Of a stretch of 64,000 bases of DNA, positions 9,835-18,626 are shown one piece after another. This stretch comes from Ralstonia pickettii (GTDB taxonomy: Bacteria; Pseudomonadota; Gammaproteobacteria; Burkholderiales; Burkholderiaceae), in contig NZ_CP104381.1 of the NCBI RefSeq assembly GCF_030582395.1, positions 558,001 through 622,000 on the forward strand. Direction: 5' to 3'. The notes under the pieces were generated by a model. It saw nothing but the letters and a program-made list of their open reading frames with translations. It had not been told where the DNA came from and ran no database searches. A program made the translations under genes and the position numbers. Each line of letters opens with the position of its first letter. Positions within the stretch are counted from its first letter, which is position 1.

Positions 9835-10165
9835 GAACGGAGTGGTGGAGAGTCTTGGCGAACGGCTGGGCAGGAGTCGGAAGGCGGTTGCGAACGGACT
9901 GCACAGGCGCCCGCGCAAGTGACCGTGCGCAACGCACATCCCTGGCTAACGGCAGCATCGGGGCCATCTTTACCGTGTCATTGAACCCCGGCCGGGAGGG
10001 CAGAGTGCAAACAAATGAAAAAGGATTCTTGCGGGATGTTCAGGACGCAGCCTCGCAAGAAGCCGGGGCAGTCGGCAGTTGCCCTGGCATGGCACAGGTG
10101 GGGATGCGCGGCGGGAGGTGCTGCGCATCCTGTGCCAGGTGCGGGTATCGAATGATTTTGGGGGG
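9835..10165. other. Intergenic region with an imperfect inverted repeat
   Basis: No convincing gene in these 331 bases. The region holds the upstream side of the diguanylate cyclase gene and the downstream side of the 97-residue monooxygenase-fold gene. An imperfect inverted repeat spans 10090-10137: TGGCACAG then GGATGCGC on the left, matched by GCGCATCC and TGTGCCA on the right, with a four-base bulge and a 13-base loop. No T-run follows on either strand, so it is not an obvious intrinsic terminator. Confidence 0.5.
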
Positions 10166-10459
10166 CTACTTGACCGCTACGTTGGAGTGCACAACCTCGG
10201 GCGCCTTTGCGAAGAAGGGCCCGACCAGCTTGCGCCATTCCTGGAAATCGTCGGATTCGCGGAAATCGACCATGTGGTCTTCCACGGTGTTCCAGCGCAC
10301 CAGCAGCACGTAGCTGGTGTCGCGCTCGACGATGTGATGCAGCTCGGCGCCGTGGCACCCCTTGGCGCGCGCAAACAGCGGCAAGGCTTGCTGGACAGCG
10401 GCTTCAAACTCGCGCTGTTTGCCGGCGAGAATTTCAATATGTGCCATTTCGAATACCAC
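10166..10459 (-). CDS. Antibiotic-biosynthesis-monooxygenase (ABM) fold protein
   Basis: Small cytoplasmic ferredoxin-like-fold protein, 97 residues, of the ABM/YgiN superfamily. The tell-tale pattern is an N-terminal strand (HIEILAGKQREFEAAV), a GCHGAELH turn, and the segment YVLLVRWNTVEDHMVDFRES, followed by a helix (FQEWRKLVGPFF). Members include quinol monooxygenases and many uncharacterised stress proteins, so the substrate is unknown. The start is a GTG at 10459 with GGAG six bases before it. Single-gene unit. Confidence 0.85.
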   Translation of the reverse strand: MVFEMAHIEILAGKQREFEAAVQQALPLFARAKGCHGAELHHIVERDTSYVLLVRWNTVEDHMVDFRESDDFQEWRKLVGPFFAKAPEVVHSNVAVK

Positions 10460-10701
10460 GTTGTGCTCCGTTCGGTTGGATGGGTGAGCAGACTATAGCC
10501 GGCAATCGGCGCCGCCATCGCCAGGCATGCATGGGGCGGTGCGGCGCGCGGGGCGCCAATGTCGGGTTGGCTCCCAAATGTCTGTGTGGCCGCGGACGGC
10601 CTCTATGACAACGCGGGCTGCGCGGGCATACTCGGATTTCACTGCCTTGGCCCGGATCCTGCTCGGGCTGTTCAGACATCACTTTCAAGCGAAAGCAATC
10701 C

Positions 10702-11751
10702 ATGGATAGCGGAAACGGCCACCAGAAATTCTTCTTCCTCCTGCTGTTTGTCGTCACCCTCGGGCTCTGCTGGATCCTCTCGCCGTTCTTTGGCGCGGTG
10801 TTCTGGGGCGTCATCCTGGCGATTCTGTTTCAGCCCGTGCAGCGCGCGTTGGTCGCCCGGATGGGCAAGCGGCGCAACCTGGCGGCGCTCGCCACGCTCA
10901 CGCTGATCATTTTCATCGTGATCCTGCCCGTGATCTTTGTAACGGCGACCATCGTGCAGGAAATCGGCGTCGCGTATCAGCAGGTCCAGGGCGCGCAGCC
11001 GAATTACTCCAGATACCTCTCCGAAGCGGTGCAGGCGCTGCCGACGTGGGTGCAGCAACTGCTTGCCAAAGCCGGCCTGACGAACATTGCCGGCATCCAG
11101 AAGAAGCTCGCCGATGGCGCTGCGCAGATCAGCCAGTTTGCCGCCACGAAGGCCCTGAGCATCGGGCAGAACACGTTCCAGTTCGTGGTCGGTTTCGGCG
11201 TGATGCTCTACATGGTGTTCTTCCTGCTGCGCGACGGCACCGACATTGGCCGCCGCGTGCGCCGCGCGCTGCCGATGGACGAGGAGCACAAGCGCCTGCT
11301 GCTGAACAAGTTCACGACCGTTGTGCGCGCCACCGTAAAAGGCAACATTGCCGTGGCGCTGGTGCAGGGCGTGCTCGGTGGGCTCATCTTCTGGTTCCTT
11401 GGCATTGACGGCGTGGTGCTGTGGGGCGCGCTGATGGCGTTCCTGTCGCTGCTGCCGGCGATCGGCGCGAGCCTCGTGTGGATTCCGGTCGCGGTCTATT
11501 TCCTGATGGTGGGCGCGATCTGGAAGTGCGTGATCCTGGTCGCCTTCTGCGGTGGCGTCATCGGCTTGGTCGACAACCTGCTGCGCCCGCTGCTGGTCGG
11601 CAAGGACACCAAGATGCCCGACTGGGTCGTGCTGATCTCCACCCTGGGCGGTATGGAGCTGTTCGGCATCACCGGTTTCGTGATCGGGCCGTTGGTCGCC
11701 GCGCTGTTCATGGCCAGCTGGGACATCTTTGCGCGCGAGCAGAACGAGTGA
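10702..11751 (+). CDS. AI-2E family transporter (PerM/YdiK-like)
   Basis: Polytopic inner-membrane protein, 349 residues, of the AI-2E/UPF0118 family. Two or three N-terminal helices (WILSPFFGAVFWGVILAILF) are followed by a polar helical region (about 95-150) and then five C-terminal helices. The family-typical AFLSLLPAIGASLVWIP and VDNLLRPLLVGK motifs are present. Members include exporters of autoinducer-2 and Na+/H+ antiporters, so the cargo cannot be assigned. The Shine-Dalgarno before 10702 is weak. Convergent with the next gene. Confidence 0.92.
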   Translation: MDSGNGHQKFFFLLLFVVTLGLCWILSPFFGAVFWGVILAILFQPVQRALVARMGKRRNLAALATLTLIIFIVILPVIFVTATIVQEIGVAYQQVQGAQPNYSRYLSEAVQALPTWVQQLLAKAGLTNIAGIQKKLADGAAQISQFAATKALSIGQNTFQFVVGFGVMLYMVFFLLRDGTDIGRRVRRALPMDEEHKRLLLNKFTTVVRATVKGNIAVALVQGVLGGLIFWFLGIDGVVLWGALMAFLSLLPAIGASLVWIPVAVYFLMVGAIWKCVILVAFCGGVIGLVDNLLRPLLVGKDTKMPDWVVLISTLGGMELFGITGFVIGPLVAALFMASWDIFAREQNE

Positions 11752-11781
11752 TGCCGCTGCCGAGCGGACGCTTCATCGCGC

Positions 11782-13026
11782 TCATATCCGCTCAAAACGC
11801 AGACCTGCGTGGCGGGTCAGGCGCTCGATGAATCGGTCATCGAACATGGTGGCGGGCGTCCAGAAGCCGCCTGGGCGCCCGGTCTTGAGGCCGTCTTTCG
11901 TGTGGTCGAGCGCAAGACTGATGGCGGCCTGGCCGAGCATCTTCCCGGTGGAGCCATAGCCGGGGTCCCGATCGCCGGTCACCTTCACTCGCAAGGTGTT
12001 TCCTTGATCGGTTCGGCCAAAGAGCCGCAGGTCGTAGCGGCCTGCCAGTTGCGCCGCAGGCGTGGGGCCTTCGCCGGGTTTGGGCAACAGGAAGCGCTGC
12101 ATTACGATGCGGGCGGGCTTGATGACAATGCCCAGCATGAATGCGGCCAGGCCGGCCACCATGGTCATCGCTTTCATACGACCGCTCAGGCCTGCTCCGG
12201 TGATCACCGCTTCGTCATAGAGGAATGGATTGCCATAGGCGTTGCCGGACAAGGCGTTGGAGCGATGCACCACGCGCTCGTTGATGGCGGCCATGACAAA
12301 CGGTGCAATCCACACATTGAAATCGGCATCGAATGCCGCGCCTCTGACAGAGCGCTGGCGTGCCGTGAAGCCGTGGCCCCCGGGGCACAGCGCGTAAGGG
12401 TCGGCCAGCTCCCTGCGCAAGGCGGGGTCGGCAGCGGCTTCCTGCACGACGTTGACGAGGCTGGCCACGGTGCCGCCGGAGGCGCCGCCTTTCAGTGTCT
12501 TGACCCGCAACTTCACCTGCGTGGCGGGCGTGCCCCATTGCCGCATGGCTTGTTGCTGCAGGAAATAGACCCCCATGTCCGACGGCACCGAGTCGAAGCC
12601 GCAGCAATGCACGATGCGAGCCCCAGACCGCTGCGCCGTTGCTTCATATTTGTCGATCATGCGCTTGATCCACTGCGTCTCGCCGGTGAGGTCGCAGTAG
12701 TCTGTGCCGCTTTCGGCGCAGACCTTGATCAACGGCTCGCCGTATAGCGCGTAGGGCCCAACCGTAGAGACCACCACGCGGGTCTGGGCGCACAGTGCCC
12801 GCAACTGAGCTTCATTTGCAGCGTCCGCCACGATGATCGGGAGCGACTCGCCCGCCGCACCCAGTGCGCGCTTGACGTCCAGCAGCTTGGCTTCGGATCG
12901 CCCGGCAATGGCCCAGCGCAGCGCTTCTCCATCGCCCGAAAGATGTTCGGACAGATAGCGGGTCAGGATCTGGCCGACAAAGCTGGTGGCGCCGAAAACG
13001 ACAACGTCATAGTCCGGAGCGGGCAT
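11782..13026 (-). CDS. Saccharopine-dehydrogenase-like NAD(P)-binding protein
   Basis: Predicted oxidoreductase, 414 residues. The N-terminal Rossmann fold starts VVVFGATSFVGQILTRYL, followed by the AGRSEAKL, VVSTVGPYALYGE and DLTGETQW motifs of the saccharopine dehydrogenase/trans-acting enoyl reductase family. A conserved HCCGFDSVPSD segment comes next. A hydrophobic stretch near residues 295-320 suggests membrane association. The family includes mycobacterial enoyl reductases for complex lipids; the substrate here is unknown. The ATG at 13026 has AGGA eight bases upstream; the open frame extends further but begins with non-family sequence. Confidence 0.88.
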   Translation of the reverse strand: MPAPDYDVVVFGATSFVGQILTRYLSEHLSGDGEALRWAIAGRSEAKLLDVKRALGAAGESLPIIVADAANEAQLRALCAQTRVVVSTVGPYALYGEPLIKVCAESGTDYCDLTGETQWIKRMIDKYEATAQRSGARIVHCCGFDSVPSDMGVYFLQQQAMRQWGTPATQVKLRVKTLKGGASGGTVASLVNVVQEAAADPALRRELADPYALCPGGHGFTARQRSVRGAAFDADFNVWIAPFVMAAINERVVHRSNALSGNAYGNPFLYDEAVITGAGLSGRMKAMTMVAGLAAFMLGIVIKPARIVMQRFLLPKPGEGPTPAAQLAGRYDLRLFGRTDQGNTLRVKVTGDRDPGYGSTGKMLGQAAISLALDHTKDGLKTGRPGGFWTPATMFDDRFIERLTRHAGLRFERI

Positions 13027-13345
13027 GGAGCCTTCCTTTTTTCTGTGGGCGGATGAGGGCGCCGCCTTGCGCTTCTTCTCTCGTTCAGCGGCAAACAAAA
13101 TAGTGAAGGCGTCTAGTCCGCCGGGCAACTGGTAGCGCGCGCATCGCATTACGCAGGCAGAGACATGTTTGCGGCCCCAGGCGCGCGAGCGGGTTCGGCA
13201 GGCTTCGGCACTTGAAAGGCCATTCCACATTGCGGAATTCGTCCAGGATTTTTCCCGCGGCGTCTTCCCGTTTGCTGAAAACACGTTCCGCATCGCAAAA
13301 TTTGTCGTCTATCTCATTGAAATATAAAGAAAAACTAACTCTTAT

Positions 13346-13359
13346 GTCTTATATAAGAC
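13346..13359. promoter_or_regulatory. Perfect 14-bp palindrome upstream of aceA
   Basis: The sequence GTCTTATATAAGAC is a perfect palindrome in an AT-rich island 116 bases before the isocitrate lyase start. Directly downstream are TTGCTG (13361-13366) and TACAAT (13386-13391), a possible promoter with a 19-base spacer. The palindrome would sit against the -35 box and looks like a dimeric regulator site; the regulator is not identifiable from this window. The rest of the 13027-13474 gap holds the promoter region of the divergent saccharopine-dehydrogenase-like gene and no gene. Confidence 0.55.
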
Positions 13360-13474
13360 CTTGCTGCGTCGCGTCAAAGCAGACCTACAATAAATCCACG
13401 CTGCTCGCTTCGAATTCCGTAGCTGCACACGCAACCGATTCTTCTCAAACGCGCTTTATTTCCAGGAAATTGAC

Positions 13475-15061
13475 ATGGCCCAGTATCAAGACGACATCAA
13501 GGCAGTTGCCGGTTTGAAAGAGACCTACGGCAGCGCATGGAACGCGATCAATCCTGAGTACGCTGCCCGCATGCGTGCCCAGAACAAGTTCAAGACGGGT
13601 CTGGACATCGCCAAGTACACCGCCAAGATCATGCGCGCGGACATGGCTGCCTACGACGCCGATCCGTCCAAGTACACGCAGTCGCTCGGTTGCTGGCACG
13701 GCTTCATCGGCCAGCAGAAGATGATTTCCATCAAGAAGCACTTCAAGAGTACCGAACGCCGCTACCTGTACCTGTCAGGCTGGATGGTCGCTGCGCTGCG
13801 CTCGGAGTTCGGCCCGCTGCCGGACCAGTCGATGCACGAGAAGACTTCGGTCAGCGCGCTGATCCGCGAGCTGTACACCTTCCTGCGTCAAGCCGACGCC
13901 CGCGAGCTGGGTGGCCTGTTCCGCGAACTGGATGCTGCCAAGGACCCCGCCGCCAAGGCCGCCATCCAGGAAAAGATCGACAACCACGTCACCCACGTCG
14001 TGCCCATCATTGCCGACATTGACGCCGGTTTCGGCAATGCGGAAGCGACCTACCTGCTGGCCAAGCAGTTCATTGAAGCGGGTGCCTGCTGCATCCAGAT
14101 CGAAAACCAGGTGTCGGACGAGAAGCAGTGCGGCCACCAGGACGGCAAGGTCACCGTGCCGCACGAGGACTTCCTGGCCAAGATCCGCGCGATCCGTTAC
14201 GCGTTCCTGGAGCTGGGCGTGGACGACGGCATCATCGTCGCCCGTACCGATTCGCTGGGCGCCGGCCTGACCAAGCAGATCGCCGTGACGAATGCGCCGG
14301 GCGACCTGGGCGACCAGTACAACTCGTTCCTCGACTGCGAAGAACTGTCGGCTGACCAACTCGGCAACGGTGATGTCGTCATCAAGCGCGACGGCAAGCT
14401 GCTGCGTCCGAAGCGCCTGCCGAGCAACCTGTTCCAGTTCCGCGCCGGCACGGGCGAAGCGCGTTGCGTGCTCGACTGCATCACCTCGCTGCAAAACGGC
14501 GCAGACCTGCTGTGGATCGAAACCGAAAAACCGCACATCGGCCAGATCGGCGGCATGGTCAAGGAAATCCGCAAGGTCATCCCGAACGCCAAGCTGGTGT
14601 ACAACAACAGCCCGTCGTTCAACTGGACGCTGAACTTCCGTCAGCAGGTGTATGACGCGATGAAGGAAGCCGGCAAGGACGTGTCGGCCTACGAGCGCGG
14701 CCAACTGATGAGCGCCGAGTACGACGACAGCGAACTCGCGAAGCTCGCCGACGAGAAGATCCGCACCTTCCAGGCCGATGCGTCGCGCGAAGCCGGCATC
14801 TTCCACCACCTGATCACGCTGCCGACGTACCACACCGCCGCGCTGTCGACCGACAACCTGGCCAAGGAATACTTCGGCGACCAGGGCATGCTCGGCTACG
14901 TGGCTGGCGTGCAGCGCAAGGAAATCCGCCAAGGCATCGCCTGCGTCAAGCACCAGAACATGTCGGGCTCGGACATCGGCGACGACCACAAGGAATACTT
15001 CAGCGGCGAAGCGGCGCTGAAGGCGGCAGGTAAAGACAACACCATGAATCAGTTCCACTGA
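13475..15061 (+). CDS. aceA: Isocitrate lyase (long form)
   Basis: Cytoplasmic Mg2+-dependent lyase splitting isocitrate into glyoxylate and succinate, entry step of the glyoxylate shunt. At 528 residues it belongs to the long class, as in Ralstonia/Pseudomonas-type enzymes. The substrate-recognition SLGCWHGFI motif, the metal-binding IADIDAGFGN, the catalytic KQCGH (KKCGH in short forms), and NNSPSFNW all appear in order. AGGA lies seven bases before the ATG. It is followed by a strong terminator at 15090. No malate synthase or aceK lies nearby. Regulation probably acts at the upstream palindrome (13346). Confidence 0.97.
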   Translation: MAQYQDDIKAVAGLKETYGSAWNAINPEYAARMRAQNKFKTGLDIAKYTAKIMRADMAAYDADPSKYTQSLGCWHGFIGQQKMISIKKHFKSTERRYLYLSGWMVAALRSEFGPLPDQSMHEKTSVSALIRELYTFLRQADARELGGLFRELDAAKDPAAKAAIQEKIDNHVTHVVPIIADIDAGFGNAEATYLLAKQFIEAGACCIQIENQVSDEKQCGHQDGKVTVPHEDFLAKIRAIRYAFLELGVDDGIIVARTDSLGAGLTKQIAVTNAPGDLGDQYNSFLDCEELSADQLGNGDVVIKRDGKLLRPKRLPSNLFQFRAGTGEARCVLDCITSLQNGADLLWIETEKPHIGQIGGMVKEIRKVIPNAKLVYNNSPSFNWTLNFRQQVYDAMKEAGKDVSAYERGQLMSAEYDDSELAKLADEKIRTFQADASREAGIFHHLITLPTYHTAALSTDNLAKEYFGDQGMLGYVAGVQRKEIRQGIACVKHQNMSGSDIGDDHKEYFSGEAALKAAGKDNTMNQFH

Positions 15062-15089
15062 TTCGCGGCCAAGGTCCTACCGAAAGCAC

Positions 15090-15124
15090 AACGCCAACCC
15101 ATTGCGGGTTGGCGTTTTTTTTTG
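15090..15124 (+). terminator. Intrinsic terminator of aceA
   Basis: Perfect hairpin: CGCCAACCC (15092-15100), loop ATTGC, GGGTTGGCG (15106-15114), extendable by two A-T pairs, followed by a run of nine T's. It lies 30 bases after the aceA stop. Confidence 0.93.
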
Positions 15125-15332
15125 GGGGGGCAATTCCGACGCAATGCATTGCTTGAACCTGCGGTTTCGCCTCTACCCACGGGACGTTGCGCGCAGATGG
15201 GATTGATAACCAAAGCACATCAATCCTTCCGAAAATTGCACTTCTCGTTTGTGGGTCTCCGGGCGAACATTGCCAAAACGACAAACGCCGTTCGACGGCG
15301 TATTCTTTTTTTGGCTTCCAGGAGACACCTCG

Positions 15333-16628
15333 ATGCACCCCCCGTCCAGCCTGTCGACCGGGCAATCCAAGGCCGCAGCGGTCTTCCGCGTCACCGCCGG
15401 GAATTTCCTGGAGCAGTTCGACTTCTTTCTGTTCGGCTTCTACGCCACGCAGATCGCCAACGTCTTCTTTCCGACCGAAAGCGAGTTCGCCTCGCTGATG
15501 ATGACGTTCGCTGTTTTTGGCGCCGGTTTTCTGATGCGACCGCTCGGCGCAGTCGTGCTCGGCGCCTACATTGACGATGTCGGCCGCCGCAAGGGGCTCA
15601 TCGTCACGCTGTCCATCATGGCAAGCGGGACGGTGCTGATCGCGTTCGTTCCCGGCTACGCCACGATCGGCCTGCTGGCACCGACGCTCGTGTTGCTGGG
15701 GCGTCTCCTCCAGGGCTTCTCGGCCGGTGCGGAACTGGGCGGCGTATCGGTCTATCTGGCCGAGATGGCCACCCCGGGGCGCAAGGGCTTCTTCACGAGC
15801 TGGCAGTCCGCCAGCCAGCAGGTCGCCATCGTCGTGGCGGCGGGCCTTGGGTTCGCACTCAACCAATGGCTGAGCGCACCGGCCATTGCTGCCTGGGGAT
15901 GGCGTGTGCCGTTCTTCGTCGGCTGCATGATCGTGCCGTTCATCTTCGTGCTGCGCCGCAATCTTGAAGAAACGCAGGAATTCAAGGCCCGCAGGCACCG
16001 TCCGAGCATGAAGGAGGTGTTCGGCACGCTGCTGCAAAACTGGGGTGTCGTCGTTGCCGGCATGATGCTCGTGGCGATGACCACGACGAGCTTCTACCTC
16101 ATCACCGTCTATGCGCCGACGTTCGGTAAAACCGTCTTGCATCTGTGCACGGCCGACAGCCTGCTCGTTACGCTGTGCGTGGGGGTGTCGAACTTCGTGT
16201 GGCTGCCGATTGGCGGTGCGCTTTCCGACAGGATCGGTCGCCGGCCGCTGCTCATCGGCATGACGGTGCTCACGATTGCAACGGCATATCCGGCGCTGTC
16301 ATTCCTCGCACACGCGCCGAGCTTCATGAACATGCTGCTCGTGCTGCTGTGGCTCTCGTTCATGTACGGCATCTACAACGGCGCGATGGTTGTCGCGCTC
16401 ACCGAAGTGATGCCCGTGCAGGTGCGCGTTGCCGGATTCTCGCTTGCCTATAGCCTCGCGACGGCAGTGTTTGGCGGCTTTACACCGGCCATCTCGACAG
16501 CGGTCATTCACATGACCGGCGACAAGGCTGCTCCTGGCTACTGGATGAGTTTTGCCGCAGTGTGCGCACTGATGGCGACGTTGACGCTCTATCGCCGCCG
16601 TGCATTGACGCTGGCGCCGGCGCACTGA
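15333..16628 (+). CDS. MFS transporter, citrate/tricarballylate:H+ symporter-like (MHS family)
   Basis: Inner-membrane proton symporter, 431 residues, twelve predicted helices. Diagnostic for the metabolite:H+ symporter family are the N-terminal [18 protein letters not shown], the loop 2-3 signature DDVGRRKGL, the [14 protein letters not shown] motif in TM4, and the second-half repeat [10 protein letters not shown]. The closest remembered relatives are citrate (CitA) and tricarballylate (TcuC) carriers, so a tri- or dicarboxylate is the likely cargo. The start at 15333 is set by AGGAG eight bases upstream. The next gene, 63 bases on, is an orphan periplasmic binding protein, and a LysR regulator follows convergently. 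Confidence 0.88.
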   Translation: MHPPSSLSTGQSKAAAVFRVTAGNFLEQFDFFLFGFYATQIANVFFPTESEFASLMMTFAVFGAGFLMRPLGAVVLGAYIDDVGRRKGLIVTLSIMASGTVLIAFVPGYATIGLLAPTLVLLGRLLQGFSAGAELGGVSVYLAEMATPGRKGFFTSWQSASQQVAIVVAAGLGFALNQWLSAPAIAAWGWRVPFFVGCMIVPFIFVLRRNLEETQEFKARRHRPSMKEVFGTLLQNWGVVVAGMMLVAMTTTSFYLITVYAPTFGKTVLHLCTADSLLVTLCVGVSNFVWLPIGGALSDRIGRRPLLIGMTVLTIATAYPALSFLAHAPSFMNMLLVLLWLSFMYGIYNGAMVVALTEVMPVQVRVAGFSLAYSLATAVFGGFTPAISTAVIHMTGDKAAPGYWMSFAAVCALMATLTLYRRRALTLAPAH

Positions 16629-16691
16629 CGCGGGGTGCATCCCGCGCCCCGCATCTTCACAAACAATGTACGACCTGGCATGACCCTCACC

Positions 16692-17474
16692 ATGAAGACT
16701 CTGCTTCTGAAACTGTGCGCAGCCGCGCTTGTCGCAACGTCGGCGGGGGCAGCCACCGTCCACGCTGCCGAATTGCACGTCATGAGTTCCGGTGGCTTTA
16801 CGGCGGCTTATAAGGTGCTTGGGCCCAAGTTCGCCGCGCAGACGGGCAACTCGCTCAACACTGCACTCGGCCCGTCGATGGGCAAGTCGCCCGAAGCGAT
16901 TCCGAATCGGCTCGCACGTGGCGAACCTGCCGACGCCGTGATCATGGTCGGCTACGCCCTCGACGATCTGATCAAGCAAGGCAAGGTCATCCCGGAATCG
17001 CGCGTGGAACTGGCCGACTCGCGCATCGGCATGGTCGTGCGCGAAGGCGCGGCCAAGCCCGACATCAGCTCACCCGAAGCCCTCAAGCACGTGCTGCTGC
17101 ATGCCAAGTCGATCGCCTATTCGGATAGCGCGAGCGGCGTCTATATCGAGCGCGAGCTGTTCAAGAAGCTCGGTATTGAAGAGCAGGTCAAGGCGAAGGC
17201 GAAGATGATTCCGCGTATTCCGGTGGCATCGGTGGTGGCGACCGGCGACTACGAAGTCGGCTTCCAGCAAGTGAGCGAGTTGCTGCCGGTGCCGGGAGCA
17301 ACCTTCGTCGGGAAGATTCCCGAGTCGCTGCAGTCGGTGACGCGCTATGCTGCGGGCATCCCGGTTGGCGCCCAGCACCCGAAAGAAGCCAAGGCGCTTC
17401 TCGACTACCTGGCTTCGCCCGCAGTGCAGGCAGACGTAAAGTCGACCGGGCTTGATTCCGTGCCTGTGCAATGA
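16692..17474 (+). CDS. Orphan ModA-like periplasmic substrate-binding protein
   Basis: Exported binding protein, 260 residues, of the molybdate/sulfate-type class II family (SBP_bac_11-like). A signal peptide (1-25, ending ATVHAAE) is followed by ELHVMSSGGFTAAYK, then PADAVIMVGYALDDL, the DSASGVYIERELFKKLGI hinge segment, and a C-terminal PVGAQHPKEAKALLDYL helix. No ABC permease or ATPase is nearby. It follows an MHS carboxylate transporter, suggesting it senses or delivers the same organic anion rather than molybdate; that is inference. Starts at 16680 or 16692 are both possible; neither has a clear Shine-Dalgarno. Confidence 0.82.
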   Translation: MKTLLLKLCAAALVATSAGAATVHAAELHVMSSGGFTAAYKVLGPKFAAQTGNSLNTALGPSMGKSPEAIPNRLARGEPADAVIMVGYALDDLIKQGKVIPESRVELADSRIGMVVREGAAKPDISSPEALKHVLLHAKSIAYSDSASGVYIERELFKKLGIEEQVKAKAKMIPRIPVASVVATGDYEVGFQQVSELLPVPGATFVGKIPESLQSVTRYAAGIPVGAQHPKEAKALLDYLASPAVQADVKSTGLDSVPVQ

Positions 17475-17510
17475 GGTAGTGCGGCGGCGCGGCAGGTCAA
17501 GCGGTGCGGG

Positions 17511-18428
17511 TCATGCATCGCCCGTCGTCACGCCCCTGCGCTTGGCGTCGATGATCATCTGGTGAAATTCTTCTGCGGCGGGCGTCAATGCCCGGCCGCG
17601 CCGCTTCACGATACCCACGCGCCGTTTCACGACCGGCTCCACCAGCGGCACGCTCGTGAGGATTGGATGGTCATGCCCCGGCATGGCCATCGATGGCACC
17701 GCAGCGACACCCAGCCCCGCTTCAACCAGCCCCAGCATGGTCGTGACGTGCCGCGTCTCGCAGACGCTTGGTGCACGCGGGGCGACGGCCGACAGCGCCT
17801 GATCGAGCAGCAGGCGGTTACCGGAGGTCTTGTCCACCGACACGTATTCGTGCGCGTAAAGCTCCTTCCATGTCACGCGCTTCTTGCGGGCGAGCGGATG
17901 ATCGCGCCGGCATGCTGCAACAAACCGCTCCTGCAGCAGCATCTTGAATTCAATCTCCGGTTCCTGGCTGCCCATGAAGCTCAGGCCAAAGTCGGCCTCG
18001 CCGCTGATGACTGCCCCCAGCACTTCGTTCGCGCTTGCATCGAGCAGCTTGACCCGGATGCGTGGAAAGCGGCGGTGATAGTTCGCAATCAGGTTCGGCA
18101 GAAAGTAATAGGCCACCGACGGCACGCATGCGATGGTCACCTGCCCGAGGCGGCTCGATGAAACGTCGCGGATACCGAGCAGGGCGACGTCGAGATCGTC
18201 GAGCAGTTGTTCAGCGCTGCGGGCAAACACGCGGCCGACGGTGGTGAGTGTGACGCTGCGGGTGGTGCGCTCAAACAGGGGCACGCCGAGCGCGCTTTCG
18301 AGCTTGTCGATCCGGCGGCTCAACGCGGGCTGGGAAATGCTGATCGCCTCGGCGGCCTTCCGGAAGTTGCCCAACTCCACCACCGCGCGAAATGCCTGCA
18401 AGTCCGTCAAATCGAAATTGATGCCCAC
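17511..18428 (-). CDS. LysR-family transcriptional regulator
   Basis: Cytoplasmic DNA-binding regulator, 305 residues. It has an N-terminal winged helix-turn-helix (ELGNFRKAAEAISISQPALSRRIDKLESALG) and a C-terminal type 2 periplasmic-binding-fold effector domain beginning near residue 90. It is convergent with the MHS transporter and binding-protein genes. It is the obvious candidate to control them, although LysR genes more often lie divergently from their targets. The inducer is unknown, possibly the transported carboxylate. Confidence 0.93.
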   Translation of the reverse strand: MGINFDLTDLQAFRAVVELGNFRKAAEAISISQPALSRRIDKLESALGVPLFERTTRSVTLTTVGRVFARSAEQLLDDLDVALLGIRDVSSSRLGQVTIACVPSVAYYFLPNLIANYHRRFPRIRVKLLDASANEVLGAVISGEADFGLSFMGSQEPEIEFKMLLQERFVAACRRDHPLARKKRVTWKELYAHEYVSVDKTSGNRLLLDQALSAVAPRAPSVCETRHVTTMLGLVEAGLGVAAVPSMAMPGHDHPILTSVPLVEPVVKRRVGIVKRRGRALTPAAEEFHQMIIDAKRRGVTTGDA

Positions 18429-18626
18429 CGGCCAGCCTCCACATCCCAGATGCGCAGCATTTTGCGCGATTTATCACGGGGTGACACGTCTCCAGCGGCC
18501 CGCGGCGTGGCCCGCCCAGTTGGATGCTTTGGCTCGGGCAGCACGTACCAGACGACGATCAACACCGACGGCGGCCAGTTTGCACGGCTGCTCGGTCTGT
18601 AGATCAGGGGCGGCGCTCACGTGGGG

